From contig NW_003314297.1 of NCBI RefSeq assembly GCF_000143415.4, forward strand, positions 1,246,148 through 1,310,147: a stretch of DNA of 64,000 bases. The letters run 5' to 3'. Position numbers and translations under genes: made by a program. Every line of letters begins with the position of its first letter. The stretch's first letter is position 1. Origin of the DNA: Selaginella moellendorffii (taxonomy: Eukaryota > Streptophyta > Lycopodiopsida > Selaginellales > Selaginellaceae). This document shows positions 44,029 through 56,300 of this stretch, one piece after another. The notes under the pieces are model-generated. The model was not told the origin of the DNA and did not search any database. It saw only the letters and a program-made list of their open reading frames with translations.

Positions 44029-46596
44029 TTATGCTGGGCCGTCGGATGCGCTTCTCGCATCGCCCGCCACGTGTATCAAATCGTCACCGTCGCGGTCGGA
44101 CGAATATGCCAGATTTGAAAGTATAACGTGGGCCGCCGCGTTGCCAGGATCTAGCTCGAGAACTTTCACCGCCGCCCTCTTCCCCGCCTCTTCGTTGCCA
44201 CGGACCTTGCTAGCGCCCAGGAGCGTGATCCAAAGCACGGAACTCCCGGAGAAATCCGAGCTCGCGACGAGCATCTCGGCCTCCTGGAGCTGCCCGGCCC
44301 GGCCGAGGAGATCAATCACGCAGCCGTAGAGCTCCAGCGAGCGCCACTGGACCCCAAAGTCACTGGCGGTAGAGGCGAAGATCTGGAGGCCGCGATGGAG
44401 GAGCCCGGCGTGGCTGCAAGCCGAGAGGACGCTCACGAGCGTGACTTCGTCCGGAGAGCCGCCGCCGTCGAGGAGCATGGCTTCGAAGAGGCCGAGAGCT
44501 CGAGCGGAGTGGCCGTGACGAGCGAACGCCGCCACCATCGTCGTCCAGAGAACCGTGTCCTTGTTCTTCCCAAGTTTGTGGAAGAACTCGCTGGCGTCGT
44601 CCAGGCTTCCACACCTCGCGAGCATGTCCACCATCGCCGCCTGGACGAATCCATCCTCTTCCACGAGTGATTCCGGGATGGAAGAGATCACAAGCTTACC
44701 GTCGGCAAGGCTCCGGCACGAGTTGAGCGCCAGGATGATCGTGGAAACACTCGGCTGGATCATCTGCTCCAGCTTCACCATCCGGTGGAAGAGCTCCAGC
44801 GCCGCTCGCGGCTTTCCCTGCGCGGCGTAAGCTCCCATCATCGCATTCCACGAGCTCTCGATCTTCCGCGGGAGTGCCTCGAAGATCTCCAAGGCTTGTG
44901 GCAGTCCTCCACACCTTCCATACGCAGTGATGAGCGTGTTCTTCACCTCGCTATCCTGCTCGAATCCACTCTCTCTCACGCAAGAGTGGACGAGCTTCGC
45001 TTCCCCGACGCTGCCACAAAGTCCGAGCACGGTGAGAAGCGTCACTCTGCTCGGTGCCATACCTTCTTGCTGCATTCTCTGGAAGAATCCCATGGCGGCC
45101 TCCGGGGAAGAGTGATCGTTGAGAGATGCAATCATGGTGTTCCAAGTTACGTTGTCTCGAGCTGGCAAGGCCTCGAAGATCTCCAACGCCGCCTCCAGCT
45201 TCCCGCAGCGTCCATAGAAAGTGATGAGCGCAGTGTCGAGCATCAAGTCGGACGCAAACCCGGAGCTGGCGATCTGCTGGTGGATCCGGCTGCCTTGCTC
45301 CAGATCTTTCAAGCTCGCACAGACATCGATGACGGTGTTGAGCGTGAGCCTGTCCGGTTTCACACCTTCGAGCATCATCTCGCGGTACAAAACCAGCGCT
45401 TGCTCCTGCCGGGAGCAGCGAGAGTACGCCGCGAGCAGGCAGTTCCACGACGAGACGTCGCGAGCTTCGATTTGCGAGAACACTTCCTGCGCTTGCTGGG
45501 CGTCTCCCCACCTAGCGTACATGTTCACGAGGCTCGTTCCAACGCCGACGTCCGACTCGAGTCCCCTCTCTCGGATCAAACCGTGAAGAACTCCTCCAAC
45601 TTGGCGAGCTTCCGGATGATCCTTGCAAGCTCGCAAGACGGCCATGAAAGTCATCTTGCTCGGCCTGTCACCCTCGAGATCCATCCTCTTGAGCAGCTCG
45701 AATGCCCGATCGAGCTTGCCGAAGTGAGACAGAGAAGCGATCATCACTGTCCAGAGCTCCACGTCCCGAGATTCGATCTTCTCCATCACCTTCCAGGCCT
45801 CGTCCAAGCTCCCACACTTCCCATACATCTTGATCAACGAAGTAGCCAGCGATGGCGCTATGGACTCCTGGAATCCAGCCTCCTCCAAGAGCCTGTGGAG
45901 TTTCTTCCCTTGATCCAAAGAAGCCGGCCTCGAGCAAGCGTGAAGAAGCGCGATAAACGTACCCTCGCTTGGCCGGACGCCTTCCAGGAGAGATTTCTTG
46001 AAGAGGAGCAGTGCCTCGTTGATCCAGCCCCTCCTCACGTACGCGGAGATCATCACTGTCCAGCACTCTCCATTCCTCTCCACCGCCATGGAATCGAAGA
46101 GCTTGCGAGCGCTTTCGACGCTTCCACACCTCACATACATCCCCAGCAGCGCCACTCCAACTCTCTTCCTCTTCGATTCCACCAGGTTGAGGCAGCTCGC
46201 GACGCAGTGGATTCTCTCCCCGGCCTCGAGCATTCTGGGAGAGGAGAGGCGATTGAGAGCGGCCACGATCAAGCTCTCGCTCGGCACACTCTCTTCCTCC
46301 TCCAGGCACGTCTCCTCGATCATCCTCACGGCTTCCTCGCATCGACCTTGCTCCAAGTACTTTAGAATCAAGGAGTTCCATGGAACCCACCTCTCGACGC
46401 CATCCTTCTTGGAAGCCCCGATAGCATCCTTCGATCGCTCCTCCTGGACGAAATCGGGGATTTGTCCTTGACAGATTCCACTCGCCCTGGAAGGAAATCG
46501 TCCAAGAACATCGATATTTCCACTGCTGCCACGATTTTCTTCCTTGCCTCTGTGAACTCTACCGAAAAAATGCCTCCCACAGCTATGATCTATCAT
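44029..46596 (-). CDS. Pentatricopeptide repeat protein (PLS-type), intronless
   Basis: Single-exon PPR protein of 855 aa. After about 90 residues without repeats, tandem PPR motifs run from roughly residue 95 to 780, with cores such as LATSLIKMYGKCGSLDEAWKV, ELWTVMIASLSHFGKLDRA and TFMAVLRACKDHPEARQV. The protein ends with an E-type region (LELDPGNAAAHVILSNLAYSSD) and has no DYW domain. It is a predicted mitochondrial or chloroplast RNA-binding factor. Its codon use is GC-rich and produces a 526-codon open antisense frame (44785-46365) that is not a gene. The start is the first ATG; a GTG one codon earlier is ignored. It shares a 231-bp promoter region with the CCR4-type gene on the other strand. 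Confidence 0.92.
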   Translation of the reverse strand: MIDHSCGRHFFGRVHRGKEENRGSSGNIDVLGRFPSRASGICQGQIPDFVQEERSKDAIGASKKDGVERWVPWNSLILKYLEQGRCEEAVRMIEETCLEEEESVPSESLIVAALNRLSSPRMLEAGERIHCVASCLNLVESKRKRVGVALLGMYVRCGSVESARKLFDSMAVERNGECWTVMISAYVRRGWINEALLLFKKSLLEGVRPSEGTFIALLHACSRPASLDQGKKLHRLLEEAGFQESIAPSLATSLIKMYGKCGSLDEAWKVMEKIESRDVELWTVMIASLSHFGKLDRAFELLKRMDLEGDRPSKMTFMAVLRACKDHPEARQVGGVLHGLIRERGLESDVGVGTSLVNMYARWGDAQQAQEVFSQIEARDVSSWNCLLAAYSRCSRQEQALVLYREMMLEGVKPDRLTLNTVIDVCASLKDLEQGSRIHQQIASSGFASDLMLDTALITFYGRCGKLEAALEIFEALPARDNVTWNTMIASLNDHSSPEAAMGFFQRMQQEGMAPSRVTLLTVLGLCGSVGEAKLVHSCVRESGFEQDSEVKNTLITAYGRCGGLPQALEIFEALPRKIESSWNAMMGAYAAQGKPRAALELFHRMVKLEQMIQPSVSTIILALNSCRSLADGKLVISSIPESLVEEDGFVQAAMVDMLARCGSLDDASEFFHKLGKNKDTVLWTTMVAAFARHGHSARALGLFEAMLLDGGGSPDEVTLVSVLSACSHAGLLHRGLQIFASTASDFGVQWRSLELYGCVIDLLGRAGQLQEAEMLVASSDFSGSSVLWITLLGASKVRGNEEAGKRAAVKVLELDPGNAAAHVILSNLAYSSDRDGDDLIHVAGDARSASDGPA

Positions 46597-46827
46597 CACT
46601 GGGCACCTTCCATTTTAGGGTTCTTCGCTCCAAGGAAAGGGTTTAAGGGGTTTAAGACAGAAATGTTTTAGGGTCTTCATGCTCGCCCTGGGCAGCCGAT
46701 TTCTTCGTCCCGGTCTTCGTTTACAGTGCGGATCTGGTCCTCAGCATCGGCATTGCATTGCGACTACGGTGAGTTTGAGATACGGCTCGACCGCTTTCGA
46801 TTGATCTCGTCTCTCTGACAGGCGAGC
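46597..46827. promoter_or_regulatory. Divergent promoter, PPR gene 2 and CCR4-type gene copy 1
   Basis: This 231-bp spacer separates divergent ATGs. The half nearer the CCR4-type gene (from about 46662) is duplicated at about 62646-62810, the other half is not, so the two gene copies share only the proximal promoter. No clear TATA box was found. Confidence 0.55.
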
Positions 46828-48000
46828 ATGGTTTCCAAGCCATTTGTGTGGACTCCAAATTTTATTCCAGTGGAACACGACGACATTTCAGAGTTTCCAG
46901 AGAGTAAGAAGAGAGAACGAAGAAAACGATCGCATTGTCACGAATTTTGATTTTGCAGCTGGAAGCTTTCGAGTGGTTTCATACAACATTCTTGCACAAG
47001 TAGTGATTTAAATCTTTTTTCTTAGCTTCGATCGATCGAAACGTTTTGTGTTCTTGTTCTTTTGCAGGTCTATGTGAAGAGTTCGCTGTTCCCTCATTCG
47101 CCATCCTTGTGTTTGAAGTAAGTTTCTCATCATTTTCTTGTCAAGTTTTTGCATCGCCGAGCATTTCTTTCGAAGGTGGAAGACGCGCTCAGAGCAAGTT
47201 CTATCGCGTCTTTTGTCTCTGGACGCTGATCTCCTTTGTCTCCAGGTTTGCGTTCGTTTATTCTGTAAGCTCAAAGCCTCCCTCTTCGTTTTCTTTGCAG
47301 GAGCTAGACGAATTTGAGAGCTTCTACAAGCCTCTCCTTGAAAGCAAAGGCTACTCTAGCATCTACGTACAGAGAAGTGGCAAGAAACGCGATGGCTGCG
47401 GCATCATCTACAAGGCCAAATGGTTAGCCTCGGATTGATTTTGCGAGGTTTGTTTGATATTTCATTCTACTCAGGTGCCAGCTGCTAAAACAACAGTTTC
47501 TCGACTATAACGACATCGCGCCTGATGAAACCACAGCCGGAAGAGCGTCGGAATCCGTCGGTATATATCCACACACGCCGATGTATTGTCTCTGATTTCT
47601 CAGTTCCAGAGGAAGAGAACAACAGAGATGTGAGCGATCCACGCGTGCGCTTTCGAAGGAACTGTGTTGGAATTTTTTCGGCCTTTCGCTTCAATCACGC
47701 GCCTAGTAACATTGTTGTGATTGCAAACACGCACCTATACTGGTAAGATAGTTCTGCCGAGTTCTTTATATCCTTTTTCTTTCCCAGGGATCCAGCGCTG
47801 CAAGACGTGAAACTCGCACAAGCCAAGTACCTGCTTGCAAAGCTCTTGCAGTTCGAGAAGGAGATATCTCAAGAATTCAACTCCAATCCTGTCGTTCTAG
47901 TCGCAGGGGATTTCAACTCCACTCCGGGTGATCGGGTAAAGTCTTTCATTCAAAGCTTGGAAAATGGAACAAATGCCGTCTTCTCTCTTCTCAGGTGTAC
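46662..48000 (+). repeat. Segmental duplication, left copy
   Basis: About 1.34 kb is matched by 62646-64000 in the same orientation, introns included, at roughly 97-98% identity by eye. The left breakpoint is near the word aaatgttttag at 46662/62646. The right end lies outside the window, so the true length of the duplicate is unknown. Confidence 0.9.
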
Positions 48001-48327
48001 AACTATATCACCTCCGGGCGTCGCAACTCCGGCCCCGACGTCGAGCTCTCTAGTTTCAAGGTGCCCGACTTGGAGAGCTTGAAAGTCCCAGCGATCCCAC
48101 TCGACAGCCTGTACGCCGCTGCACAAGGCGAGCCAGCGTTCACGAACTGCACCCCGGATTTCACAGGAACTCTGGACTACATCTTCTTCAGTCCCTCGGC
48201 GTCCATGAGACCAAAGACGATCTTAGAGGTGCCTCGGCCGGATGCTCCAGACGTCAAGGGAGGGCTCCCAAACCATTTCCACCCCAGCGATCATCTTCCC
48301 ATAGGAGCGGACTTCAGCCTCTCGTGA
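46828..48327 (+). CDS. CCR4/Angel-type endonuclease-exonuclease-phosphatase family protein, copy 1
   Basis: Predicted Mg-dependent nuclease of the EEP fold, similar to plant CCR4 homologue 4; 352 aa. Nine exons: 46828-46903, 46959-46999, 47068-47117, 47176-47245, 47301-47422, 47475-47560, 47610-47742, 47788-47935 and 47995-48327. Family motifs in order are SYNILAQ, CLQELDEF (metal-binding E80), GCGIIYK, NTHLYW (H190), AGDFNSTPGD (D234, N236) and SDHLPIGADF (D341, H342). All catalytic residues are intact. Members deadenylate mRNA or act on related RNA substrates; in plants one has been linked to mitochondrial or circadian transcript control, but this protein's site of action is not evident. 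The stop is 28 bp from the stop of the convergent LAMMER kinase gene. Confidence 0.93.
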
Positions 48328-48355
48328 AGAAGCAGCTCGTCCAGCAAACCAAAGC

Positions 48356-49797
48356 TTATCTTCGCTCCTTGAAGAACGGGTGTCTTAGAGCTTCTTTCGC
48401 TGTCAGCCGATCGGAGGCTCCATATCTAAGGAGACCCTCGAGCAAGTCTGTCAAGGAACTGGCAGAGTGCTCGACATGCAGTTGTACAAGCTCCTATTGA
48501 GGGAAAAACACAGACATGAACGGGAAGGAGTTTTTATTTTTCAATGTGTACACTACCTTGAGCCGTGGTAACCTTTTCACTGTCCGGATACTCTCGAGAG
48601 AAGAGGCTGCATCGGGCCAGTTTAGTTCCCTCCCGTTTTTGAAGTACTTCTGAGCTTTTCTACTGTAGAAAGCACCGTGGGATGAGCCACAAGGTTTATA
48701 GATCCAGTACAAATCCGACTTACTCTACGTTATCGATTATGCGTCTGGGAATGGGACCGAGAATTCTTTCCATCATTGCCAGGTGCTCGAGATTTTCGTG
48801 AGTCTGAAACAATGGATCTCCCTGGAAGCAGCCAAGAAATATGAGATTAATGGACTTTGCAGTTTTCTTACCGAGAAAAGCTCCACTAAGATGCAACCAA
48901 CGCTCCACAAATCACACGCGTACGACCATCCAAGGCCTAGAAAATATGTATTGTCAAGATAACACTTAAGCAAAAGAAACACCCAACGTACCCAGGATGA
49001 TCTCGGGTGCTCTATATTGCCTTGTAGACACTATGGACGAGTGGTGCTGGTTTTCAAACGTCGCACTCCCAAAATCTATCAGCCTTATTTCAGCTGATGT
49101 CGGTGTCCTGGTTAAGTGTTTATCCAGTCGAGCAGACTGTAACGGAAAAAGTGTTAATATTACTAGAAACGATCTAACAAAATGCACTACCTTGTAGTCG
49201 AGTGTCTTCACGTATGCCGAAGAGACCAGCAGTATGTTCTCCGGTTTTAAATCAGTATGAATCAAAGATAGCTCATGTAAGTCTATTAAAACAGGAAGCA
49301 AACAACAGTGCATCAATAACACGGGAGCTATAAACGAAAACATCAAACGCGGCATACATGCTACAGAATTCAAAAGCTGCCAGCCGACATGTTCTATCGA
49401 GAATGGCCGGTAGCTATTCTTTTTCAGGAAATCGTACAGGCTTGGTCCAAGCTTTTCCGACACCTAAGTTCGCCAGTAAGTTTAGATGATGGTAAGGAAA
49501 ATAAAATAAAATCGAGAAACTTACGATGCAGACATGATTCCGGTAATCGAACCACTCTTTCATCTGAAGACAGCCACTGCAAACAAAGGCTAAGAACTTT
49601 ATGATGCTTAGTTGCAAGCTTTACCGTTTGCCATTCTTGTCATGCTTTTGAAGTGCTTTTAGAACGTCAATTTCAATCAGAGTGGCTTCTCTGTATTTTG
49701 GGACGTTTCTTATAACTTTAATGGCCACAAACTCCTGATACTTCCGGCTTTGATTTACTACTAAATTGCTCTCTATGGACTTCGAAGTTCCTACCAT
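48356..49797 (-). CDS. LAMMER (AFC/CLK) protein kinase, 5'-truncated
   Basis: Dual-specificity kinase that phosphorylates SR splicing factors. 324 codons in nine exons: 49625-49797, 49525-49576, 49358-49463, 49191-49282, 48992-49136, 48872-48936, 48724-48821, 48557-48662 and 48356-48493. Conserved landmarks are VAIKVIRN (catalytic Lys), [29 protein letters not shown], the family signature [11 protein letters not shown] and [12 protein letters not shown] at the end. The N-terminus is missing: the glycine-rich loop, normally G-x-G-T-F-G, is reduced to GTSKS, and no more of the usual upstream 80-100 residues is found before repeat DNA begins at about 49.8 kb. The listed start is the only ATG and may just be the acceptor of an exon (CATGGTAG). 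It is likely a pseudogene in the making or a non-catalytic fragment; the 3' exons are undamaged. Confidence 0.8.
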
Positions 49798-52700
49798 GAG
49801 TATAATTCCTTCTTTAGTTTACTTCAAATTTGTGTCATTGAAACTTTTTCTTCTAGGTTTACTAGAAGACGTGGAAGAAAAGGAGGTGGATGGCCTTTCA
49901 TCCAATTTTAGTGATTCGAACTGTGATTCAGGTGTGGATAATGATAATGATGCTCTCCTAAAGGTTTGTTTAGTTTCCAGTCTCTTAGATTCATGATTTG
50001 CGATATTTCTAGGCCTTCTATAATTTTTTGCGATTGAGGGGATTTAGTAGTCCAGCTGCATTTAGCACCTAGATACACCTAAAGATCCTCAAGACTAAGA
50101 CTATTGTTTACCTTGCATGCTATCTTAGAATTTCCAAGCCAACACTGTACAAATACATGTGGCTTGTTGATCCAAATTGGAGAAGTGTATATTACAGAGT
50201 ACCACCTGAAAAGGTACTTTATCACATTCAGACTAACAATGCCATGAATCGAGGTGGCACAAATTGAGGGATTATCAATTCTTTATCTAGTTGTCAAACT
50301 AGAGGATATTAGTTTAGCTGACACCAAATTTGTCAAGCCTTAACCACTCACAATCTAACTAGGCTGGAATAGAGGCACATGACAAGGATTTGACGATGGA
50401 TTTATAAGAATGAGAAGGTTTATACACTTTGCTATATGGATTGTGAGTATTCTTTCATTTTTGCTTTTTTGTCAGCATATGTGGTAACATGTTTATTGTA
50501 GTATATTGCAAGCTTGTAAGCTATGGTTTCTATGTATATGCCATTATTTGTAGGGCAACTCATTATATTGTAGCTTGTGAGCTAGCTACCTCCAAAGAAT
50601 CCCATGCAATATTCAACATATGTGCGTAGGCTGTTTGTCAATTTGGAAGGCTCAAGCGCATTCGGAGCAACAATGCTTTAGAGCACAATGAGGTTGAGAG
50701 GGACATGATTTGCTGTTTTCGTCCTGTAGCTAAGAGCTTCATACGTGGGACATCAACACGTAACTAGGTACTCACAATGTTAGAGTTTTTTCAAATAAAA
50801 ACTAAATCAAATTTGTTTTACAGCACATAGTGCATTTGTGGAGAGAGTTCTTTGAGTGCATGGTATGGTTTTATAAGCACCTTTTTAGTCCATGGAAGAC
50901 ATAGAAATTCTCAATGTATCTAATCCATGGCACAACTAGAGTCTACATTGTGTCTTTGCTCCGCACCTCAAGAAGGATATTTCACACTGGGTTGCAACCT
51001 AGAACTTCTATGATGTCCGTCCGTATCAATGTGGTAATTATTTTAGACCATCTTATGTTCTTGCAAATTTATTTCAACTGATGGAACGAGAGCTTGGGTA
51101 AAAATTTTCGTAATGTTACAGAATTCTTTATAAATTATGCTTTTGTAAGATTATATCGGCTGTTGGTGAAAAAGATATTGAAGACATACCGGGACCTTTT
51201 CTCTCCAATGTTGAAGGTGCAACTCTGTCAAAGGTAATCTTTAGAGCAAGAATAGAACAATTTCTTTTAATCTATTTCATTGTGCTTGGCTACCTTATAA
51301 GCTCTTGGCACTGTTTAAAACCAAGCATTTTTTATGCATCGGGAGGGACTCAATTTGGATGAGTAATATTTACTTTATTTGGATCTAACAATGGAGTGTG
51401 CAATGGCTAATATTACGGGTGTAAATCTACCACTACATCGAGAGTGCTTTGCTTACAGCAACACCAGTGAAGCGACGAGCTTTGGAAAAATTATACTTGG
51501 CCATACTCGGAGAAAATTGAGTGTTCTTTAGTGTACATTTCAAATTTAAATTTAATTCTTGATTTCCTCAATTTTAGGGTTCCCACATTCGGGATTAGGG
51601 TTTACACCAAGTCCCAAATGTGCCTTGGATACAAGGCAATTTCATTTTATGACATGATTTTGTCGATGGTTTGTTCATTTTTCCAATCGATTCGCATCAT
51701 CTAATCAGAGGCAAGGCTTCTAGTGCACACTCCCCTAATTGCAAGACCACCACCCAAGCAAGAGCGCCACAGCTACGATGGTGGGTAGCTTCTCCTCGAT
51801 TAGGTTTGCATAACCAATCCCTTGTGGTTTCCATGCTCGAAGGAAGAACATTGCACGCCTCAACAGTAGTAGACACTATGCAGGAAACACTTCAGAAGCA
51901 TGCACCCAAGCACTTGATGTTCTGCAATCAGTACAGCCAACAATCTCGTGAGACACACGCTAGCCACTTGATTTTCCAAACTCCGCAGCAGGGACATCAA
52001 CTCCAACAACATCCCATCCACAGCTCCTGACTGCATTTGAGCAAGCAGAGTGCCACCTAACATTGCATACACTGCAACATATATGGAACCTCCAACATGT
52101 TTCGTTCTCTTCACCTTCCTTGGAAAGCAGCAGCCTAAGCATCTGAAATGAGCAAGTCCGAATGCCTCATGCCCATGGTGTTATTCAATCTGGAATGCTA
52201 CCACCAACACCAACTACAAGACGTGCTCACGGAAGCCCATATAGTGCCACTACTACCAGCCCCACAACTCCACTAGCCACTACAATTCTCGCAACTCCAT
52301 CTACCAATACAAGTGCTAGTATCTGGCCATCTACCTCCCGAAGCAACAAGCAGTCTAGTTCGGTAAGTTTTTCATTTATACCCGTCTTTTTTCCATGTGT
52401 TTTTCTGAGTAGGGTGAGTTGGCAATGCCACCACACCAGCGAGCTCATAGTTCCCCATCAGCATTCCACAACTACTCCCAAAGATCAACATCATCATCTA
52501 GTGGAGCTTCGATATCTAGATATATTCAAAGTAAACCCTCAGGGGGGGTTGCCATGTGAGACACAGGTATACATGACCTTATGCACTCTTCAAATTTTTT
52601 TTCTTTAGATTTGTTTGACTCATTTTTGTTTCACTGTGCTAGACTCTCTCACCGCTTGTAGCTGCATTGCACACCTATACCGATAACAATCGACAGTCTT

Positions 52701-53333
52701 TATTTTGTCATCGTGGATGTCATGGCAGTCGATCCAAAGTCATTGGTGGAATGTCTTCTATGACACCCTTGGTCGCTCAGCTGTTCACCACAGTCTTTGT
52801 CACCAAGTGGATTGCAATCCCGAAGACTTGGCATGTACACTTGTATAGGTAGAAAAAAGAGCCATCTATGAAGGTGACGAAACTTGATGAGCTAGCAGTG
52901 GACCTCCAAGAGTGTCTTATATGAGATGGCTTATACTCCAGTATTCGTTTCCAACCCGGCACGGCCCAACATGTGATTCTACTATTACTTCAAGCCTCAG
53001 GAATCCAACCTTAATCCATGAACAACCTAGGAGCATTTGTCTGGTGTGCAAGGCAATCCAATAGTGGTGAGGCCTATGCCGAGTCTGCAAAATTTGGCCT
53101 CAACTCTATCCGGCCTTGCTACTGGACTCCTCAAACATCATAGGGAGCTATAGCAAACAAGGCCAATGGCAACTGGGCAATAGTAATATACCTATACAAT
53201 GTTATGGAACATCTTATTGACAAACATTGGCTAAGTTATCAAAAGCAAGCCTGAGCACTCGAGGAGAAGGATGTTCATGAATGTAAGTCATTATTTTTTT
53301 TAAGTTCCCTCATAAATATATGTTATAGTCTTT
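49798..53333 (+). repeat. Gene-like repeat DNA, unknown type
   Basis: AT-moderate DNA with short frames that read as broken exons on the plus strand, for example 49860-49965 (acidic, DSNCDSGVDNDND), 51671-52030, 52162-52363 and 52640-52852 (RQSLFCHRGCHGSRSK with Cys/His). Splice-like signals occur, but stops interrupt most frames. I recognise no transposase or reverse transcriptase. The region continues into the 3.3-kb duplicated unit, so it is probably the 5' part of the same element. Confidence 0.5.
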
Positions 53334-56300
53334 GCAGTTGTGGCTGCTACAAATATCTTGACTGCAAATGATGATCCCTTGGTGATAGAGCCATTTCTCC
53401 CAAGGCTAACCACGTAGGAACCAAACCAAGATGAGATTAATGAAGAAGAAGACTCTACGGATGAAGAGGACATTCTTCCATTATCAAAAGAAACTCTCCC
53501 CACATAAGACAATATGAACATCACTGAAGTAAAAGAACAAGGTGATGGTGGGGATGAACCACACTAAGGATCTCTAGAAACATCCTTGTCACCAGAGATA
53601 GTGGCTCTATGCCATGTGGCTAGTAAGAAGCATTAACATAAATGAATATTTCCTTCATTTTCTAATTTTTGAGTGCAGATAGGCCAATGGTAGTGTATGA
53701 CAGTGACGGTAGAGGCCTTGAAGACCATGGTGTGCCTCCACCCCCCTTTCTAGAGGGAAGTAGCTCCACTCCACTTACTCTTATGGAGTTGCTTGACAAC
53801 TTTTCCACAGTAGAGTAAGATAATTGAAAATTGTGCTATTCGAAATTGAACTAATGTTTACATGTAAATTATTGGAGTGTCAACAACGATGGATTGATGC
53901 CACCAATGCATTTAATAAAGTTATTCAGTTAACCACTCAGAATAGTGCCAACTTCATCATGTTGCAGCATGAGGAGGTTTCTGCCTTACAGGATACCAGC
54001 ATAGCCCTTGAGGTGAGGGCATAAAGGGATGTTAAAGTTCTTTCACAGGTGCAATGGTTGAAACACAAGCTTTTTGGTTGCTTTAGCATAGAGAGCACAA
54101 GTGACAAGGAGATGCTAGATGTTGTTACTAGACACTCTAAGTTCCATTGGGCTAGAGGTGAAATATTTTTTCGGCGCGTGCTTTTTAGCCAAGCCATGCC
54201 TCATTAGTAGAATTGAGAGAGTGTTCTCCTTAAGCTTGGCCTTTTAAAAGCATAGTATGAGGGTGTGTTTTGTGATAACACAATCTCCTTACTAAAGGAA
54301 GCATCAATATGCCTCCTTCAATTGTTGAGTTCACAATAGCATGGTTTATTGAAAAGAGGTACGTGTATTTATTTTTTAGCATTTAGTACCATCTTATTGT
54401 TTTGTGCAGGGACCTACGTAGGAATTGGGTGGATGCACAACAATTGAGAGAATTATTTGACACTGCTGAAACACTATATTGTAAGTTCTCCCATTTCTGC
54501 ATCGAAAAGGCCATGCTTTGGCCATGCTTCGGCCATACAGACTTGCTCATACACATTTGAGGCCATTTCACATTTTAGTAAGCAATGGATTGCCTATGAA
54601 TTGGAGTTCCCTCACTTGTCCTTCCGGATTGCACCAAACAATGAATTCAGTTGTTTCCACTTCGCCTTCAATACTAATCTCCACACACCAAATTACAAAG
54701 TGGTCTATGCATCTGAGATTGGAGGAGCTTTGGTGTGGGAAGAAGCCATAATAGATGTAGATGAGCCACATGCAAAAGCCATTAGGGAGGTTGTTCACCA
54801 GATTCCAGGATTGGTAAGTGTAATTTTTACTTAGCTCACTATAGTAACTTTGTGTTACAGATGCATGGACTGTTTGTGCTTAGGGAAGGAGCCATGTATT
54901 GGCATCCCAGGATGCCAGTGCATTCTAAGATGTTGCAACAAGAAAAGTGGGATATGGTAAATCACAAGTTTTATATGCCTCTCATTTCTATATGCATAGG
55001 CTGTCTTTGTGGGCTAGTTGCATTCAAATGTAATACACAGGTGTCTTGCGGGTGTACAATTGCAACATTGGCAATTGCAGTTGGAGAGGTTCCAAATGAA
55101 AATGACTGACAACTTGCCTGAGGAAGATTATATGAGATGGACCTCAAAGCATGCACGCCGCATATTTAGAATCCACTCAACCAATTGTGAGGTGCATCAA
55201 GCGTAAAGGAGGAGGGCAATCGGCACAAGTCTATAGATTCCATTCTAGAGAACTTTGCAATTACCAACTACAACACAATGCTTGAGTCTAGACTCACTAA
55301 ACTTGGTGAAGGTTATGAGTAGGCTGTGGAGGCATGTATGGCTGCAGTGGTCTGGCGTTACCTATTCATCAAGCCAAACGTAATGGGAGACTTACTTTGA
55401 GATGGCTTCCAACACTCAATGTGTATGGAAACTTGTTAGAGGCTTTACAAGAGTCCAGTATTGCTAGGTGGGCTTTCACTCATTGGGACAGATGCTTTGT
55501 TACAGGTCTTCTGGGTAAGGACAATCATTCCTCCTACGGAGTTCATCAACTGTCTGATCTTTGATCAGGACTTTGGAGAGAACTTCCGCAGCTAGATTGT
55601 GGATATCATCCAAGGTAACTATTTACTTTCACAAACAACTAAAACTTTTGTATATTTGAACATTTTATAGATATAAGCTCGAAAGAGTTATCCAAGTTCC
55701 TTGATAAGGAGATCCTATTTGGTACATCATCTACTCAATTTCCCAGATTCTCCACATGCACACGAGAAGTTTTCTTCCCTTTAACATACCCGTTAATGGA
55801 GTAGACCAAACACAAGATCCATCAGGCACTCCAAAATCTAGAGAGCTTGTATGGATTGGGCTGATGTTGTGGAAGTACTATAATCGAGACACTTTCACAA
55901 TAAAAATAGATAATTGTCTTGAAGTATGTTTCACACTTTGAAAGAGACTCTTTCTAGTTCATTGGTGAAATTAAAGGTAAGAATATTCAAAATATTCTAC
56001 AAATACCCATTATAGGCACTTGTGGCCCTTGGTACCCTTTTGGCTTATGCTTGTCTCACCAAAGGTAGCTTCCAAAGCAACTCCCAATTTAAGATCTGGG
56101 TCAAAACTATCAAGCTTGGGTGTTATATAATGCCTATCCTCACTTGAGGAACTCTCAACTTATTTCATGGTAAAACCAAAATCATCCAGGTTTGTGAACT
56201 CGTCCTCTCTTGCATCTCGAGCAGTAATATATCCCTCGCTGTCGCTTTCTTTAACAGGACCTTTCCCCCCGGCGATTGGTACAACATTAGATGGAGTCTG

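Noticed and set aside
44785-46365. 526-codon open frame on the plus strand
   Set aside because: It is exactly antisense to the intronless PPR gene; the GC-rich codons of PPR genes often leave an open opposite frame, and the translation has no domain.
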